Assembly (NCBI GenBank): GCA_947495915.1
Contig: CANMAW010000001.1
Span: 496,001 to 560,000, forward strand
Length of the DNA stretch: 64,000 bases
Direction of reading: 5' to 3'
Source: Maribacter algarum (ex Lu et al. 2025) (nom. illeg.)
Lineage (GTDB): Bacteria > Bacteroidota > Bacteroidia > Flavobacteriales > Flavobacteriaceae
The notes beneath the pieces were generated by a model that was given only the letters and a program-made list of their open reading frames with translations, was not told the origin of the DNA and did no database searches. A program made the position numbers and the translations under genes. Each line of letters opens with the position of its first letter. Position 1 is the first letter of the stretch. This document shows positions 1 to 8,337 of the stretch, in pieces.

Positions 1-169
1 CTGGATATTCGGGAATCTGTTTTCGCCATTGTAAGGTGGCTTTAATAAAGGAGTCTTGAACGGCATCTTCTATCGTTTCAATATGTGCTAACCCAAAATA
101 TCGGGTTAAAATAGCGACCATCTTTCCGTAGTGATGTCTAAAAAGATGGTCAACAATTTTCTGTTCCAT
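1..169 (-). CDS. ECF-type RNA polymerase sigma factor, N-terminal part (cut by window edge)
   Basis: The 56 visible residues look like region 2 of an extracytoplasmic-function sigma factor: an N-terminal FRHHYGKMVAIL segment followed by the acidic IEDAVQDSFIKA helix that binds core polymerase in this family. The ATG shares its A with the TAA stop of the upstream YCII/DGPF gene (TAATG), so the two are translationally coupled. Pairing with a DGPF-domain protein is the hallmark of the ECF42 group. The rest of the protein, including the C-terminal extension typical of that group, lies outside the window, so group membership is inferred from the neighbour. Confidence 0.8.
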   Translation of the reverse strand, partial: MEQKIVDHLFRHHYGKMVAILTRYFGLAHIETIEDAVQDSFIKATLQWRKQIPEYP

Positions 170-516
170 TAGTTATCAAAAACCATTATTTCACGAATTT
201 CAACAGTTCCACCCAGATCATAATCGGGGTAGTCTTGTGCGATTTCAACCACTGCTTCAGCACTTTCCGCAGAAACCGTATAATATCCCCCAATAATCTC
301 CTTACTATCGGCAAATGGCCCATCGCTAACAGCGCGATCTTGCCCAATTACCCGTTTAATATTTGGAGTTAATGCCTCACCCCCTTTAAGAATTCCTTGT
401 GTCTCCATTTTCTGGCCCCAAGCGAACCATTTACCCATGCGGTTTTGTAATTCTTCAGGTGATAGCCCTAATTCTTGATAATCAGCTCCGATAAAAATCA
501 TCATAAAATCTTTCAT
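169..516 (-). CDS. YCII-related (DGPF domain) protein
   Basis: A 115-residue single-domain protein of the YCII-related family. It carries the signature SDGPFADSKEIIGGYY around residues 64-79, with a short beta-alpha-beta ferredoxin-like fold expected around it. Family members have no firmly assigned reaction; they are usually found next to ECF sigma factors of the ECF42 group and are thought to act with them in stress or antibiotic responses. Here the gene precedes the sigma gene and overlaps it by one base. No TAnnTTTG box is obvious within about 60 bases upstream, so the operon may use the sigma factor's own promoter (inference). Confidence 0.85.
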   Translation of the reverse strand: MKDFMMIFIGADYQELGLSPEELQNRMGKWFAWGQKMETQGILKGGEALTPNIKRVIGQDRAVSDGPFADSKEIIGGYYTVSAESAEAVVEIAQDYPDYDLGGTVEIREIMVFDN

Positions 517-677
517 TTCTTCTTCTTATTTAAATGTTATACTGTTTTAACGAAGTAGGTGTCAGAAAACCGGACAGGATCTTCGATTTTCTTTAAAAAT
601 ATTCGATTCAACTGGTTTTGATGGTAAAGAAGGAATTAATTTTTCACAATCCGATTTTATATAGCAAATGCAATGCT

Positions 678-685
678 TAATTTTG
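678..685 (+). promoter_or_regulatory. Bacteroidota -7 promoter box (TAATTTTG)
   Basis: TAATTTTG matches the Bacteroidota -7 consensus TAnnTTTG exactly. It lies 24 bases before the ATG at 710 and downstream of an in-frame ATG at 668. That argues that translation starts at 710, because transcription would begin after position 685. No clear TTG is seen at the -33 spacing. Confidence 0.55.
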
Positions 686-709
686 CAGCCTAAATTAATG
701 AGAAAGAAA

Positions 710-1759
710 ATGTCTGATTTTTATACCCTTAAGGTAAAACATATTAAGAAACTTACTCCGAGTTCGGTAGCTATTACTTTTGATATCCCAAAAGACTATA
801 TTCAAAACTTTCAATTTGAATCGGGTCAATACATCACTATAAAGAAAGAAATTAAAGGAAAAGAGCTTCGTCGCGCTTATTCTATTAGTTCATGCCCTAA
901 AAAAGATGCTATTACTATTGGGGTAAAAAAAGTTGATCGAGGTGGTTTTTCTGATTTCGCAAACTCTAAACTACAAGAAGGAGATACCTTAGAAGTAATG
1001 CCTCCAGAAGGTCGATTTACTTTTGTGACTACAGAGGCTCAAAAAAATATTGCCGCTTTTGCCGCTGGTAGTGGTATCACTCCTATTATGAGTATCGCAA
1101 AAACGGTACTAGATGCCAACCCAAAAAACAAATTTGTTTTGGTGTATGGCAATAAGTCAGAAGAAGAGACTATGTTTTACACAGACTTGGTGAAACTTCA
1201 GTTAGAGTATTCCGATCGGTTTTTTATATACTTTACCAATAGTGAAACCAAGTCAGAAAGTTCACTTTTTGGTCGTATTGACACCTCAACGGTGAACTAT
1301 GCGCTTAAAAACAAACATAAAGATGTGCATTTTGACGCCTTTTATTTATGCGGACCAGAACCCATGATTCATTTGGTTACAGATACCTTAAAGGAGAACG
1401 ACATTTCAAAAGATAAAATTCATTTTGAGCTTTTCACTGCTACTGAAATCAAAGATGAAATGCCTGTGGCAGCTAATGGTGAAACTCAAGTAGAGGTTGT
1501 GGTTGACGATGAAACATTTTCATTTACCATGGATAAAAAAATGATCGTACTTGATGCTGTTTTAAAGGAGAATATTGATGCGCCATATTCATGTCAAGGC
1601 GGAGTTTGTAGTAGCTGTATTGCTAAAGTAACAGAAGGAAATGCGGAAATGGTTCAAAATCAAATTCTTACTGATGGCGAAATTGAAGATGGTTTCATTT
1701 TGACCTGTCAAGCTAGAGCATTAACGCCTACTCTAAAAATTGATTACGACGACGTTTAA
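710..1759 (+). CDS. Ferredoxin-NAD(P)H oxidoreductase, PaaE-like (FAD + 2Fe-2S)
   Basis: A 349-residue three-domain reductase. An FAD-binding barrel carries R55-A-Y-S, an NAD(P)-binding domain has GSGITPIMS and later CGPEPMI, and a C-terminal plant-type ferredoxin domain has Cys295, Cys300, Cys303 and Cys333 (CX4CX2CX29C). This order is that of PaaE and related ring-oxygenase reductases, which pass electrons from NAD(P)H through FAD and 2Fe-2S to an oxygenase. No oxygenase or paa genes are adjacent, so the electron acceptor is unknown and this may be a general flavobacterial reductase. I chose the start at 710 over 668 because of the promoter box at 678-685. Confidence 0.88.
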   Translation: MSDFYTLKVKHIKKLTPSSVAITFDIPKDYIQNFQFESGQYITIKKEIKGKELRRAYSISSCPKKDAITIGVKKVDRGGFSDFANSKLQEGDTLEVMPPEGRFTFVTTEAQKNIAAFAAGSGITPIMSIAKTVLDANPKNKFVLVYGNKSEEETMFYTDLVKLQLEYSDRFFIYFTNSETKSESSLFGRIDTSTVNYALKNKHKDVHFDAFYLCGPEPMIHLVTDTLKENDISKDKIHFELFTATEIKDEMPVAANGETQVEVVVDDETFSFTMDKKMIVLDAVLKENIDAPYSCQGGVCSSCIAKVTEGNAEMVQNQILTDGEIEDGFILTCQARALTPTLKIDYDDV

Positions 1760-1766
1760 TCTAAGA

Positions 1767-2546
1767 TTAAGTAGCTTTAAATACTGCTTCTAATTTTCTA
1801 GAAGCATATTCATAGCCAATAACATACGCCTTCTCAATTCCCTTTTTATCAAGAACACCAATAGTTTCTAATTCTAAAGGTTCAAATACCAAATCACATG
1901 ATTTGATTTTTTGACGATTAATCGCATAAATCATTAGGGCTGTTGTTCGGTTAGCTAATTGTAAAGAAGAACTTATACTCCGTTTTTCAACTTCTTTAAC
2001 TACTGACACGTTGCTACCTATAATATAGTCAACTTTACCTAAAAGTGGCTCAATGGGAAAATTATTCATAATGCCTCCGTCTGCATATAAACATTGGTTT
2101 ATTTCAACAGGACTAAAAACAGGTGGTAAGGCCGCTGAAGCCAACAACGGAAGAATTAACTCTCCTTCATTAAAAAATTCTTCAGTTCCTTTTTGAAGGT
2201 TAGTTGCCGCCACATGCAATTGTTGGTTTAAATCAGCAAAAGTGTCTTTTGGAAAATATGCTTTAAATAGATCAAAATAGCGCTCTGTATCAACCAAACC
2301 GGGTTTTAATATCGTTATAAAGTTGTATTTGAAAAGTGGTGTTTCTTTAAAAAAGCGTAGCATATCTTGCACCGAAACGCTATTGGCATGTAAGGCACCA
2401 ACTAAGGCACCAACGCTACTTCCTGAAACCACCTGGGTTTGAATTTGATGCTCTTGTAATGCTTTAATTACACCTAAATGGGCCATGCCCCGAACACCAC
2501 CCCCTGACAATACTAGTCCTATTTTTCTATTTTTTAAGTTCTTCAT
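1767..2546 (-). CDS. Patatin-like phospholipase (RssA type)
   Basis: A 259-residue patatin-family serine lipid acyl hydrolase. The oxyanion-hole motif GGGVRG is at residues 15-20, the nucleophile elbow GSSVG at 42-46 (Ser44) and the dyad aspartate in ADGG at Asp156. All catalytic residues are present and the length is that of bacterial RssA-like proteins. There is no signal peptide, so it is probably cytoplasmic or membrane-associated. It is convergent with the reductase gene, 7 bases from its stop, and divergent from the next gene. The natural substrate is unknown. Confidence 0.88.
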   Translation of the reverse strand: MKNLKNRKIGLVLSGGGVRGMAHLGVIKALQEHQIQTQVVSGSSVGALVGALHANSVSVQDMLRFFKETPLFKYNFITILKPGLVDTERYFDLFKAYFPKDTFADLNQQLHVAATNLQKGTEEFFNEGELILPLLASAALPPVFSPVEINQCLYADGGIMNNFPIEPLLGKVDYIIGSNVSVVKEVEKRSISSSLQLANRTTALMIYAINRQKIKSCDLVFEPLELETIGVLDKKGIEKAYVIGYEYASRKLEAVFKAT

Positions 2547-2708
2547 AACATTCCATTTATTAAAGCACTGAACCAGCCATATTGCCGCTTCAAAATTAAC
2601 ATTACCTCAAAATTTAACAATGAAAAACCTGATTTAATGTAATTCTTTTAAAATCTTACGACCAAAAAACCAATAGATTTATTTGTAGCTTCGCAATTGC
2701 AAGTTTTT

Positions 2709-3404
2709 ATGAAGCATAATTTGAAAAATAATACAGCTATTTTAGTCTTTGCCAATTCATCACATATTGATGAAAGGCAAAAGGCTTTTCCTAAAAGCAA
2801 GCAATTATTTCAGGCACTAACTGCCAAAACGATTTCCACCGTTCATAAAACACATCTGCCCTATTTTCATTTTTCTGAAAGTGAACAAATAGGTCATTCT
2901 TTCGGCGAGCGTTTTTTAAATGCTATTGCACGCGTATTTGAAAAAGGATATTCACAGGTAATTACTATTGGTAATGATACTCCACAACTTTCAGTTGAAC
3001 ATCTTTTAGAAACCGAAAAGCAATTAAATGCCAACAAATTTGTTTTAGGGCCAAGTACAGATGGCGGGTTTTATTTAATGGGACTTAATAAGTCTCAATT
3101 TGAGTCTTCCAATTTTTCGAAACTAGCTTGGCAAACGTCAACAGTTTTCAATCAATTACAAAAGCAACTAGAACAAACGGAAATTACGGTTCAGTGCTTA
3201 GCGTATTTGAGTGATGTTGATAATGCAATAGACGCCAGTTGTTTGTTGAATAGTAGTACCTATTTATCGCCAGATATTCGACATCTTTTGATACAAATTT
3301 GTTCTATAGCAAAATATCAAATAGAAGATCGTTCAACTTCTTTCTATTCATTTTATTTTACCAATAACCTTCATAATAAAGGTTCACCTGCTTTACTTCA
3401 TTAA
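2709..3404 (+). CDS. DUF2064 glycosyltransferase-like protein, arsenosugar type
   Basis: A 231-residue protein with a GT-A nucleotidyl/glycosyltransferase-like fold (DUF2064; the 'rSAM/selenodomain-associated transferase 1' type). Visible signatures are ITIGNDTPQLS in the DXD-like position and LGPSTDGGFYLMGL after it. Proteins of this type occur with ArsS and ArsM and are proposed to glycosylate arsenic-containing ribosides. It heads the cluster that contains arsS and arsM about 8 kb downstream. An in-frame TTG at 2697 gives four extra residues; ATG 2709 is preferred. The C-terminal 25 residues or so (Phe/Tyr/Ser-rich) are not obviously part of the domain. Confidence 0.75.
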   Translation: MKHNLKNNTAILVFANSSHIDERQKAFPKSKQLFQALTAKTISTVHKTHLPYFHFSESEQIGHSFGERFLNAIARVFEKGYSQVITIGNDTPQLSVEHLLETEKQLNANKFVLGPSTDGGFYLMGLNKSQFESSNFSKLAWQTSTVFNQLQKQLEQTEITVQCLAYLSDVDNAIDASCLLNSSTYLSPDIRHLLIQICSIAKYQIEDRSTSFYSFYFTNNLHNKGSPALLH

Positions 3405-3473
3405 TAGCGCATAAATGAATCTTTTCTCAATGTATCTGCTTTTAAATCAGGCATAGAAAAGAAATGAAGTAAA
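3392..3473. other. Nested inverted repeats upstream of susC-like gene
   Basis: Two exact inverted repeats are nested. TTTACTTCATT (3392-3402) pairs with AATGAAGTAAA (3463-3473), and inside it TCTTTTCT (3420-3427) pairs with AGAAAAGA (3455-3462). On the right side the two arms are contiguous; on the left they are separated by 17 bases. The structure starts inside the end of the preceding gene and ends 17 bases before the SusC ATG. It could be a leader hairpin controlling susC translation or a weak attenuator. There is no T-run on the plus strand, so it is not a classical terminator. Confidence 0.45.
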
Positions 3474-3490
3474 TCTATACGAAACTTTTA

Positions 3491-6400
3491 ATGAAACACA
3501 TTTTCATAGTAATAACCCTGTTCTTTGCAGCTCAGAGCTATTCGCAAACCTCTATATCAGGGGTAGTTACTGATACCAATAATAACCCACTGCCCTTTGT
3601 AAACATTGTTCAAATCGGCACTCAAAATGGCACCACTACCGACGAAAACGGAGCCTATACTATCGAATCAACACTAGAGTTAGGGGCTCTTGAATTTTCT
3701 ATTTTAGGCTTTGAAACGCAATCACAAAGCTTCAATGGCTCTCAATTAATGAACATCATATTAATTGAAACGTCACAAGAACTTGATGAAGTTGTACTTA
3801 CAGCCCTAGGTGTAAAAAGAACTACCAAAGAATTGGGGTATGTCGTTCAAAGCCTCGACGCCGAAGGAGTAACGGAAGTGAAATCTGTTAACTTTTTAGA
3901 TAACCTTGCAGGAAAACTAGCTGGTGTGACCATTAACCAAGGAGCAACAGGTGTAGGTTCTTCGTCAAAAATCACAATAAGAGGGGAGGCTTCTTTTTCA
4001 AATAATAATCCGCTATTTGTCGTAGACGGCGTACCAATTAACAACAACTCCGTTTTCAATTTTACCAATGAGGCAGCCGCTGGATTTCAAGAAATAGATT
4101 TTGGTAACGGAGCAATGGAGGTGAACCCTGATGATATTACTGAAGTTTCAGTTCTAAAAGGGCCGAGTGCTGCCGCATTATATGGTACTAGAGCTTCTAA
4201 TGGTGTAATCGTAATTGAAACCAAAAGTGGTTCAAATTCAAAAGGTTTAGGTATAAGTTTTAATACCAGCTTTTTTATAGATAGTGCTTTTAAACTTCCT
4301 GATTTTCAAAATCAATATGGACAAGGGCAAGCAGGTGTTTTTGAATTTGTAGATGGCTTAGGTGGTGGTACCAGCGATAATATCACCTACAGTTGGGGTC
4401 CGCGCCTTAATGCAGGAAATCTTATTCCTCAATTTGATAGCCCTGTTACCCTAGCAGATGGCTCTACAGTTCGAGGTGGTGATACGGCATTGTATACTGG
4501 TTTGCCAATAACCGCTACCCCATTTAATTCCAATCCGAACAACTTAAAAGACTTTTATCAAACAGGTACTACTTTTATCAATAACATTGCCATTTCAAAT
4601 GGTTTTGATACCGGAAATTACCGGCTCTCATTTACCGATTTAAGAAGTGAGTCTATCATACCTGGTGTTAATTTAGACCGTCAAACTTTAAGCACTCGTC
4701 TCGGTTTTAATCCTACAGATAAACTAAAATTTAACGCCTCATTAAGTTATGTAAATTCACAAAGTGATAACCGACCTAGTAACGGCTATGGCTCTGAAAA
4801 TGCAAATTATTCATTGGTTGCATGGGGGCCAAGATCACTTAATATAGATAATCTTCGTAATTACTGGCAACCTGGTTTAGAGGGCGTACAGCAATATTCA
4901 TATAACTACACGTTTTTTGATAATCCGTTTTTCATTCTGAATGAAAATAGAAACTCATTTAATAGAGATCGCGTTTTTGGAAACATTGCTGCGACATATG
5001 CTATTTCTCCACAATTAACTGCAACAATTCGATCAGGAATGGACTATTCAAGTGAATTACGGCAATTGCGACGTGCTTTTAGTTCAAACCGATTTAGAAA
5101 TGGGGGTTATGCCGAGCATGATGTGTTTTTTAGAGAAATTAACACCGACTTTATACTTAACTATAAAAAAACATTTTCTGATTTTAAACTAGATGTTTCG
5201 GTTGGCGGAAACCGTTTAGATCAAACCGCAGCAACAAGTCAGTCACAAACCACCAGTTTAGCGCAGCCCGGTATTTTTAGATTATCGAATGCGGCATCAC
5301 CTATTGAAGCGTTTCAATTTGAATCGAATAAACGCATCAACAGCTTTTACGGAATTGCAAAAATCGGTTATAAAGACTTTCTGTTTATAGATGTTACTGG
5401 TAGAAATGATTGGTCAAGTGCGTTGGCCACCCCATTCTCCGTAGACAACACCTCTTTTTTCTACCCTTCAGTTTCTAGTAGTTTTGTAGTATCCAACATA
5501 ATTGACTTACCACGAAGCATTTCATTCGCAAAACTTAGAGCTAGTTGGGCGCAGGTTGGTAATGATACCAATCCTTATCAAACCACGGGTGCTTTTGTGG
5601 CTCAAACACCATTTAATGGCCAGCCAACGTTTAGCAATCAAAATACCATAGCAAATCCGAATTTGAAACCAGAACAAACCACTTCTTTTGAGGTCGGTGC
5701 AGATATTAGATTGTTTGGTGATCAATTAACTTTTGATATTTCGTATTATAACGCTTTAACGAAAGATCAAATTATTTCGCTACCAATACCTATCTCTTCT
5801 GGCTTCACGCAACAAGTAGTTAACGGGGGTCAGGTACGATCGAAAGGAATTGAAATTATTGCCGGTTTTAGCCCGATCATTTCTGATAATTTTCAATGGC
5901 ATAGTACGCTAAATTTTAGTCGAAATAGAGCTACGGTTGAAGACTTACCGCAAGACGAGGGTCGATTAACATTAGCTTACTCAAGAATTTACGACAGTCA
6001 AAACCAAACGGTATTTTTTCAAGTAGAAGAAGGTGGTCGAATTGGTGATTTGTACGGTACTGGATATTTGAAAAACGAGAATGGTGATTTTATTTTAACT
6101 GAAGAAGGACGCTATATTCCTGATAACGAACTACAGAAATTAGGAAATTACAATCCTGATTTTATGCTCGGTTTTAACAACCAATTAAATTATAAAAACT
6201 GGAATCTTGGATTTCTGCTCGATTGGAGGCAAGGTGGAATCATCGTTTCTCGTACACGTGCTTTAGGAAATGTTGGTGGCCAATTGGCAGAAACGGCATT
6301 TCGACCTGAAGAGGGTATTGTACCTCAGGGTGTTGTAAATACTGGTACCGCTGCTCAACCATTATATACAACCAATACCACCTCTGTTTCTGCTGAAAGT

Positions 6401-6694
6401 TACTACCGACAGTTCTATGACCGAAATCATGAAGAAAACAATATTTATGACGCTTCTTTTCTAAAACTAAGGCAAATGTCTATTGGTTATACTTTTGATC
6501 AACTAAACCTATTTAATACCAATGCTTCATTAAATCTTTCATTGATTGGTAGAAACCTTTTTGCAATTACTGAAAATCCGCATTTCGATCCTGAGCAATT
6601 AGCCGTTCAAGGTCAGGGATTTGTGAGTGGCGTTGAAGATATGTCGTATGCGACCACAAGAAGTATTGGTTTTAAAGCAGGGTTTAACTTTTAA
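3491..6694 (+). CDS. SusC/RagA-family TonB-dependent outer membrane transporter
   Basis: A 1067-residue outer-membrane importer. The order is a Sec signal peptide (about residues 1-19), a carboxypeptidase-regulatory-like domain (about 20-105), a plug domain with KITIRGEASFSNNNPLFVVDGVPI (quoted in part: FVVDGVPI) and VSVLKGPSAAALYGTRASNG, and then a long beta-barrel ending in an aromatic residue (GFNF). These are SusC signatures; such proteins import substrates captured by a SusD lipoprotein using TonB energy. The SusD partner starts 12 bases downstream. The substrate cannot be told from sequence. The position between an arsenosugar-type transferase and arsS/arsM suggests a link with arsenic metabolism, but this is only context. 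Confidence 0.93.
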   Translation: MKHIFIVITLFFAAQSYSQTSISGVVTDTNNNPLPFVNIVQIGTQNGTTTDENGAYTIESTLELGALEFSILGFETQSQSFNGSQLMNIILIETSQELDEVVLTALGVKRTTKELGYVVQSLDAEGVTEVKSVNFLDNLAGKLAGVTINQGATGVGSSSKITIRGEASFSNNNPLFVVDGVPINNNSVFNFTNEAAAGFQEIDFGNGAMEVNPDDITEVSVLKGPSAAALYGTRASNGVIVIETKSGSNSKGLGISFNTSFFIDSAFKLPDFQNQYGQGQAGVFEFVDGLGGGTSDNITYSWGPRLNAGNLIPQFDSPVTLADGSTVRGGDTALYTGLPITATPFNSNPNNLKDFYQTGTTFINNIAISNGFDTGNYRLSFTDLRSESIIPGVNLDRQTLSTRLGFNPTDKLKFNASLSYVNSQSDNRPSNGYGSENANYSLVAWGPRSLNIDNLRNYWQPGLEGVQQYSYNYTFFDNPFFILNENRNSFNRDRVFGNIAATYAISPQLTATIRSGMDYSSELRQLRRAFSSNRFRNGGYAEHDVFFREINTDFILNYKKTFSDFKLDVSVGGNRLDQTAATSQSQTTSLAQPGIFRLSNAASPIEAFQFESNKRINSFYGIAKIGYKDFLFIDVTGRNDWSSALATPFSVDNTSFFYPSVSSSFVVSNIIDLPRSISFAKLRASWAQVGNDTNPYQTTGAFVAQTPFNGQPTFSNQNTIANPNLKPEQTTSFEVGADIRLFGDQLTFDISYYNALTKDQIISLPIPISSGFTQQVVNGGQVRSKGIEIIAGFSPIISDNFQWHSTLNFSRNRATVEDLPQDEGRLTLAYSRIYDSQNQTVFFQVEEGGRIGDLYGTGYLKNENGDFILTEEGRYIPDNELQKLGNYNPDFMLGFNNQLNYKNWNLGFLLDWRQGGIIVSRTRALGNVGGQLAETAFRPEEGIVPQGVVNTGTAAQPLYTTNTTSVSAESYYRQFYDRNHEENNIYDASFLKLRQMSIGYTFDQLNLFNTNASLNLSLIGRNLFAITENPHFDPEQLAVQGQGFVSGVEDMSYATTRSIGFKAGFNF

Positions 6695-6705
6695 TTCAAT
6701 TGAAT

Positions 6706-8271
6706 ATGAAATATATTTACGATAACAATAAACGGTTAGGAGTTTACCTAGCAAAATATACTTTCCTCAATCCCCCCTTCATTGGAGGAAAGTCAATGTT
6801 CCCCTCCTCATGGAGGGGTTCAAGGGGAGGGATTGCATTTCAATTACTTTTTATATTCCTGTTTACCCTAAATTCTTGCACCCAAGATTTCGAAGAAATT
6901 AATACCAATACCAATACTCCTGTACTGGTACAACCAAGTCTTTTATTACGTCAGGTTATTTACGATTATGGTGAACAAATGTCATACGAAGGTTTTACAG
7001 CCGGCAATTTATTAGGTCAATATACTACCGCTTTAGATTTTAATTTGTTCGATAGACACAATTTGAAATCACCACAGCTAGGCGGTAATCCGTGGCCTAT
7101 ATTTTATCAAAATTTAAGAGACAATGAAATTATTTTAAAGCTATCGTTGACAAATGAAACCTTTGCGGTTTACGAAGGTCCCTCACGAATTTTGAAAGCT
7201 TATATGGCTGGCGCTTTAACTGATTTATTTGGAGATGTACCTTATTCAGAGGCATTTCGAGGACAAGAAACTACAGTTACTGCTAAATACGATGCTCAAG
7301 AAGATATATATCTTTCAAACGATGGAATCTTAGATAACCTCAATCAGGGTATTGCTGCTATTGAAGCCTACTCTGGTAATATAGCCTTAGAAGGTGATAT
7401 ACTTTATAATGGTGATTTAGAAGGGTGGGTACGTTTTGCCAACTCTTTGAAAATAAAATATTTAATGCGTATCGCTACAAAAATAGAGGTTGCCGATCAA
7501 TTACAGGCCATTGTTTCTGAAGGTAGATTTATCAATGCCAATAATCAAAATGCAATATTCAATTTTACAGATGGTGAACCTAACAATTTTAGATTAGCAC
7601 GATTACGTATTGGCGATTTCAATAATTTTGTGCAATCTGAAACTATCGAAGATATTCTGAAAGAACTCAATGATCCTAGAATAGCAACTTTATTCAGGCC
7701 CTTTAGTAATAGTGATACTGGTACTGAATTCAACGGACTACTAAATGGTATTGATGCGACACAAAACGCGGCGACTCTCGCAGACTATTCTTTAGCAGGA
7801 TCAATTTTTCGCGAAAATACAGGGGCTTTAGATGCAAATTTCATGACCAGTATGGAAACACATTTACTTCTGGCTGAAGCTGCTGAAAAAAACCTAATTT
7901 CTGATGACGCTCAAACCTTATACGAAACTGGAGTACGACATGCTTTTGAATATTGGCAGGTTGAACTTCCAGCAGATTATTTAACTACTACCGCGGCTTA
8001 TGCCAGTGCAGGGGCCAATCCTATTGAACAAATCATTACACAAAAATGGATTGCAAATATGATTAATGGTTATGAAGGTTGGATTGAATACCGTCGAACG
8101 GGTTTTCCACAATTACGTACAATTTCAGCAAGCTTGAACAATGATCTCATTCCGGTACGAATGCCCTATCCAGCAGAAGAAGAGGCATTAAATAGCACGA
8201 ATTATACTGCTGCCGCCGAAAATACAGATGGTAATAGCATAAACAAAAGGGTTTGGTGGGACGAACAATAG
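6706..8271 (+). CDS. SusD/RagB-family substrate-binding lipoprotein with disturbed N-terminus
   Basis: The mature part is a clear SusD-like protein: a lipobox-like FTLNSC, then TQDFEEIN, alpha-helical TPR-type repeats and the C-terminal motif NGYEGWIEYRRTGFPQL. It partners the SusC gene just upstream. The N-terminus is odd: before the hydrophobic signal segment (FQLLFIFLFTLNSC) there is a long non-typical stretch that includes translation of a palindromic repeat (6761-6834). ATG 6706 gives a very long n-region; ATG 6796, inside the repeat, would give a more normal signal peptide (MFPSSWRGSRGG...). The lipoprotein cysteine survives in frame, so the gene is probably still expressed. Confidence 0.88.
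   Translation: MKYIYDNNKRLGVYLAKYTFLNPPFIGGKSMFPSSWRGSRGGIAFQLLFIFLFTLNSCTQDFEEINTNTNTPVLVQPSLLLRQVIYDYGEQMSYEGFTAGNLLGQYTTALDFNLFDRHNLKSPQLGGNPWPIFYQNLRDNEIILKLSLTNETFAVYEGPSRILKAYMAGALTDLFGDVPYSEAFRGQETTVTAKYDAQEDIYLSNDGILDNLNQGIAAIEAYSGNIALEGDILYNGDLEGWVRFANSLKIKYLMRIATKIEVADQLQAIVSEGRFINANNQNAIFNFTDGEPNNFRLARLRIGDFNNFVQSETIEDILKELNDPRIATLFRPFSNSDTGTEFNGLLNGIDATQNAATLADYSLAGSIFRENTGALDANFMTSMETHLLLAEAAEKNLISDDAQTLYETGVRHAFEYWQVELPADYLTTTAAYASAGANPIEQIITQKWIANMINGYEGWIEYRRTGFPQLRTISASLNNDLIPVRMPYPAEEEALNSTNYTAAAENTDGNSINKRVWWDEQ
6761..6834. repeat. Palindromic (REP-like) element inside the SusD signal-peptide region
   Basis: Two adjacent exact hairpins of C/G-rich sequence stand out from the AT-rich surroundings. 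CTTTCCTC (6761-6768) pairs with GAGGAAAG (6785-6792), and CCCCTCC (6801-6807) pairs with GGAGGGG (6812-6818). An outer imperfect pairing joins AATCCCCCC (6769-6777) with GGGGAGGGATT (6824-6834). The layout is that of the short CCCCTCC/GGAGGGG palindromes scattered between genes in many Bacteroidota genomes. Here it lies within a reading frame, in front of the hydrophobic segment. Confidence 0.7.
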
Positions 8272-8277
8272 CAAATC

Positions 8278-8320
8278 ATACCATTTGCAACAGTTTTTTA
8301 ACCTACAAATGGTATTTTTT
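8278..8320 (+). terminator. Probable rho-independent terminator after susD
   Basis: ATACCATTTG (8278-8287) pairs perfectly with CAAATGGTAT (8306-8315) around an 18-base loop and runs into a T-rich tract up to 8320. It begins 6 bases after the susD stop codon and would separate the SusCD pair from the downstream transporter, at least in part. Confidence 0.6.
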
Positions 8321-8337
8321 ATACAAGTAAACACAAT

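Noticed and set aside
668-709. Upstream start of the ferredoxin reductase at ATG 668
   Set aside because: A -7 promoter box at 678-685 lies inside this extension, and the extra 14 residues do not look like the family.
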